DNA from: Panaeolus papilionaceus
Taxonomy: Eukaryota; Basidiomycota; Agaricomycetes; Agaricales
Reading direction: 5' to 3'
Length of the DNA: 64,000 nucleotides
NCBI GenBank assembly: GCA_015501605.1
Contig: JADNRZ010000009.1
Location: 1,798,001-1,862,000, forward strand
Part shown: piece after piece, positions 62,130 to 64,000 of the stretch
Position numbering within the stretch: the stretch's first letter is position 1
Layout: every line of letters starts with the position of its first letter
Made by a program: the position numbers and the translations under genes
The notes under the pieces: generated by a model
What the model saw: the letters and a program-made list of their open reading frames with translations, nothing else
Database searches by the model: none
What the model was told of the DNA's origin: nothing

Positions 62130-64000
62130 CTAAGCGGGAGGGCGGTTTAATCGAAATTCCATGAAAGGTCCACCAGAGGTTGGTGTCCTCTCTGTTTGAT
62201 ACTGAAACTTGAAATCTTCCTCAACGACGGGGTTTGATATGTGGTGACTAAAACGATAGGCCGTGAGCTTAAAAATCAGACGATGAAAATGACATTGTGG
62301 GTAGCCACTTACTGTTCGAGCACATGAAGCTGCATGTGCGCTATGCATTCATGTTGGCATTTGCAGTGCATACATGTCGGCTTTGTATATTCAGAGTCAG
62401 CGTTGTTGGTATAAAGCTGACGTTCTATCGATTGTTTGATCCCTTCTCGAGCAAGATGAGCATCTTCTCCTTGGATCAGGACGAAATTCGAAGGGCCCTT
62501 CTCCTCATCCTCATCCATCTCATGGGCTTCGTGATTATGTTTTATCTATGAGGGAAGCACTCAGTAAGTCCGGTGCATCATCGAACCAGCCACAACTTAA
62601 TTACTTTAATACTTACAACTCGGGACCAGTTCATCACGAGCCTCCCCAACGCTGGGTCATTGCAGCTGGTGCATTCGATCATTGGGTCGAGCTCGTTTAT
62701 TTCTGTGAGGGTCGTCGTCTCAGGATTGAGACCCCAGCTGTCCAAGTGTTTGCGGAGCTCATGGTGAGACTGTATGTCGAATTCGATCAACGAATCTTTG
62801 TTCCACGGGTTACGTTCGAAAGCGCTCCAGGCCGGTGTTGAATATTTGTAGTCATCTGAATTGTAAGCCCTAGGATGAAGAGCAGCCTCGGCGGCGGTAA
62901 ACCCGTAATACGTCCAATCTTCGCGCTCCTGGAATTCCTCCTTGTCCCAGCAGAAAACCATGGTTGCTAAATTTAACACAGTTTCGGGGCTGTACTCCTT
63001 GTCAGCAAGGTAGAAGTTGACCATGTCGACTAGCTGCTGGTCGATGGCCTTTTTAACCTCTTCGTGTAGGGTTGAAATGGTTTCGGGCGTGATACCCAGC
63101 GCTTCGCCTGTCAGCGCAGTCTCAAGCGGAGTAGCCTCGACAAGAGATGTAATGCGAGGGAGGTTGTGGATCATCACAATTTGCGCACGAGGTTCATATA
63201 TAGGGTATGTTGCAAGTGCGCTTTCATAGATAGGCACGAGTGTCCGGATCCGTGCTTCGACCTTTCTGAACTTAACGCATTCCTCCTCCCATTTAAGATT
63301 CCTTTGCCTTGCTGTTCCCATATGAGTTTCGAGAAATTGTCGCGCAATTCGGAGCGCTGAGGGATTGTGTAGTCGATGAGTTATAAATGACAATGAAGAA
63401 AGATGGACCATACCTTCATCATCGAGTTCGTTTTCACAGAGCTTGATGATGGTTGAATGGTTTCGAGGGAGTGCATAACTTGACATCTGTGCCAGTTCCT
63501 TTCCATAACCCATCTCCTCAGCGAGTTTCTCGATTCTGAGGAGATGGTATGAAAACACCCCAGTTAACATCTTGCACGAATGTCTATTCATCAATTCTTA
63601 CCCGAGCTTTCGGTCCTCCATATCCTGTTTGTATTGAGCCTCCTTTTCCACTGCAAACCTTTTTTGCCAATCGTGATATTGACCTATGTTCTGCAAGTGT
63701 GTTCGTAAGCAAATTCCGCCATTTTGATAGCGCAACGAATGTACCTTTTGAATTAAGACTTGCTTCGCAATCTCTTGGTTCATCCATTTCTCCTTATCGG
63801 CTGGGCGTTTAATAGCAGCATACTTTTGCGACCACGTTAATGCATGCTGCGTGGAAACATGGTTTCGAGGGTGTTTGTTACCACTTTCTGTTAATACAAT
63901 GAAGTTCAGTATGCTGGTCTTTATCGCTGAGGTCGATGCAAACAAACCATCTGTCCACCTTGCGCTATATTCGGGTATTACAGCGGCGAGCATCTTTGGG
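62130..64000 (-). CDS. Paralogue of the 7756 F-box/Cys-His gene (5' end outside window)
   Basis: Exons from the right: 64000-63948 (partial), 63887-63745, 63690-63602, 63535-63414, 63356-62617, 62545-62313, 62247-62130. The last six are 143, 89, 122, 740, 233 and 118 nt, against 140, 89, 119, 710, 215 and 115 in the gene at 7756, with matching phases. Conserved blocks are YSPETVLNLATMVF (YDPATVLNLATTVF in the other), ECTSC...GRLVMNW (ECVKC...GRLVMRW) and CMHC followed by spaced His (CLRC with His in the other). The F-box would lie beyond the window, so its presence is inferred from the paralogue. No stop or frameshift is seen in the visible part. Confidence 0.82.

Overview
The window looks like nuclear DNA of a mushroom-forming basidiomycete (Agaricomycetes). 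Genes carry many short introns (about 47-80 nt) and intergenic gaps are compact in places. Several families are typical of that class: expanded F-box proteins, a membrane RGS protein and a hAT transposon. The species cannot be named from the sequence. Gene models were built by hand from splice sites; most close to an exact multiple of three, which supports them.

Left part (1-6.4 kb): an F-box-type gene facing a PD-(D/E)XK-like gene is present twice in tandem. The second nuclease-like copy is a pseudogene. A third, broken copy of the same arrangement lies at 29.4-31.8 kb, where the F-box gene is followed by a scrap of the nuclease-like gene and a truncated repeat of the F-box last exon.

7.7-21.8 kb: a 10-exon F-box/zinc-motif gene, a 646-bp MITE with 25-bp perfect terminal inverted repeats and TA target duplication, about 4.7 kb with no convincing gene, and a complete hAT element (16184-20133) with a perfect 8-bp target duplication and an apparently intact 1015-aa transposase.

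21.8-31.8 kb: an RGS-domain membrane protein, a long gene-poor convergent gap, a cytosine-deaminase-like amidohydrolase, and the third F-box cluster. A further 4.6 kb without a supported gene follows.

36.4-62 kb is a conserved housekeeping block: TCP11/SOK1-like protein, V-ATPase subunit B, tubulin cofactor D, BUD22-like ribosome-biogenesis protein, a small HIT/MYND-type zinc-finger protein, an MFS sugar transporter with extreme microexons, a PTC2/3-like PP2C phosphatase, a NUDCD1-like CS-domain protein and an acidic-tailed F-box protein. These genes do not form one pathway. Two pairs share short divergent promoters (46501-46739 and 59672-59884).

The right edge holds the 5'-truncated paralogue of the 7.7-kb F-box/zinc gene with matching exon sizes. 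Recurrent oddities are at least four introns that only make sense as GC-AG introns, and microexons down to 8 nt.
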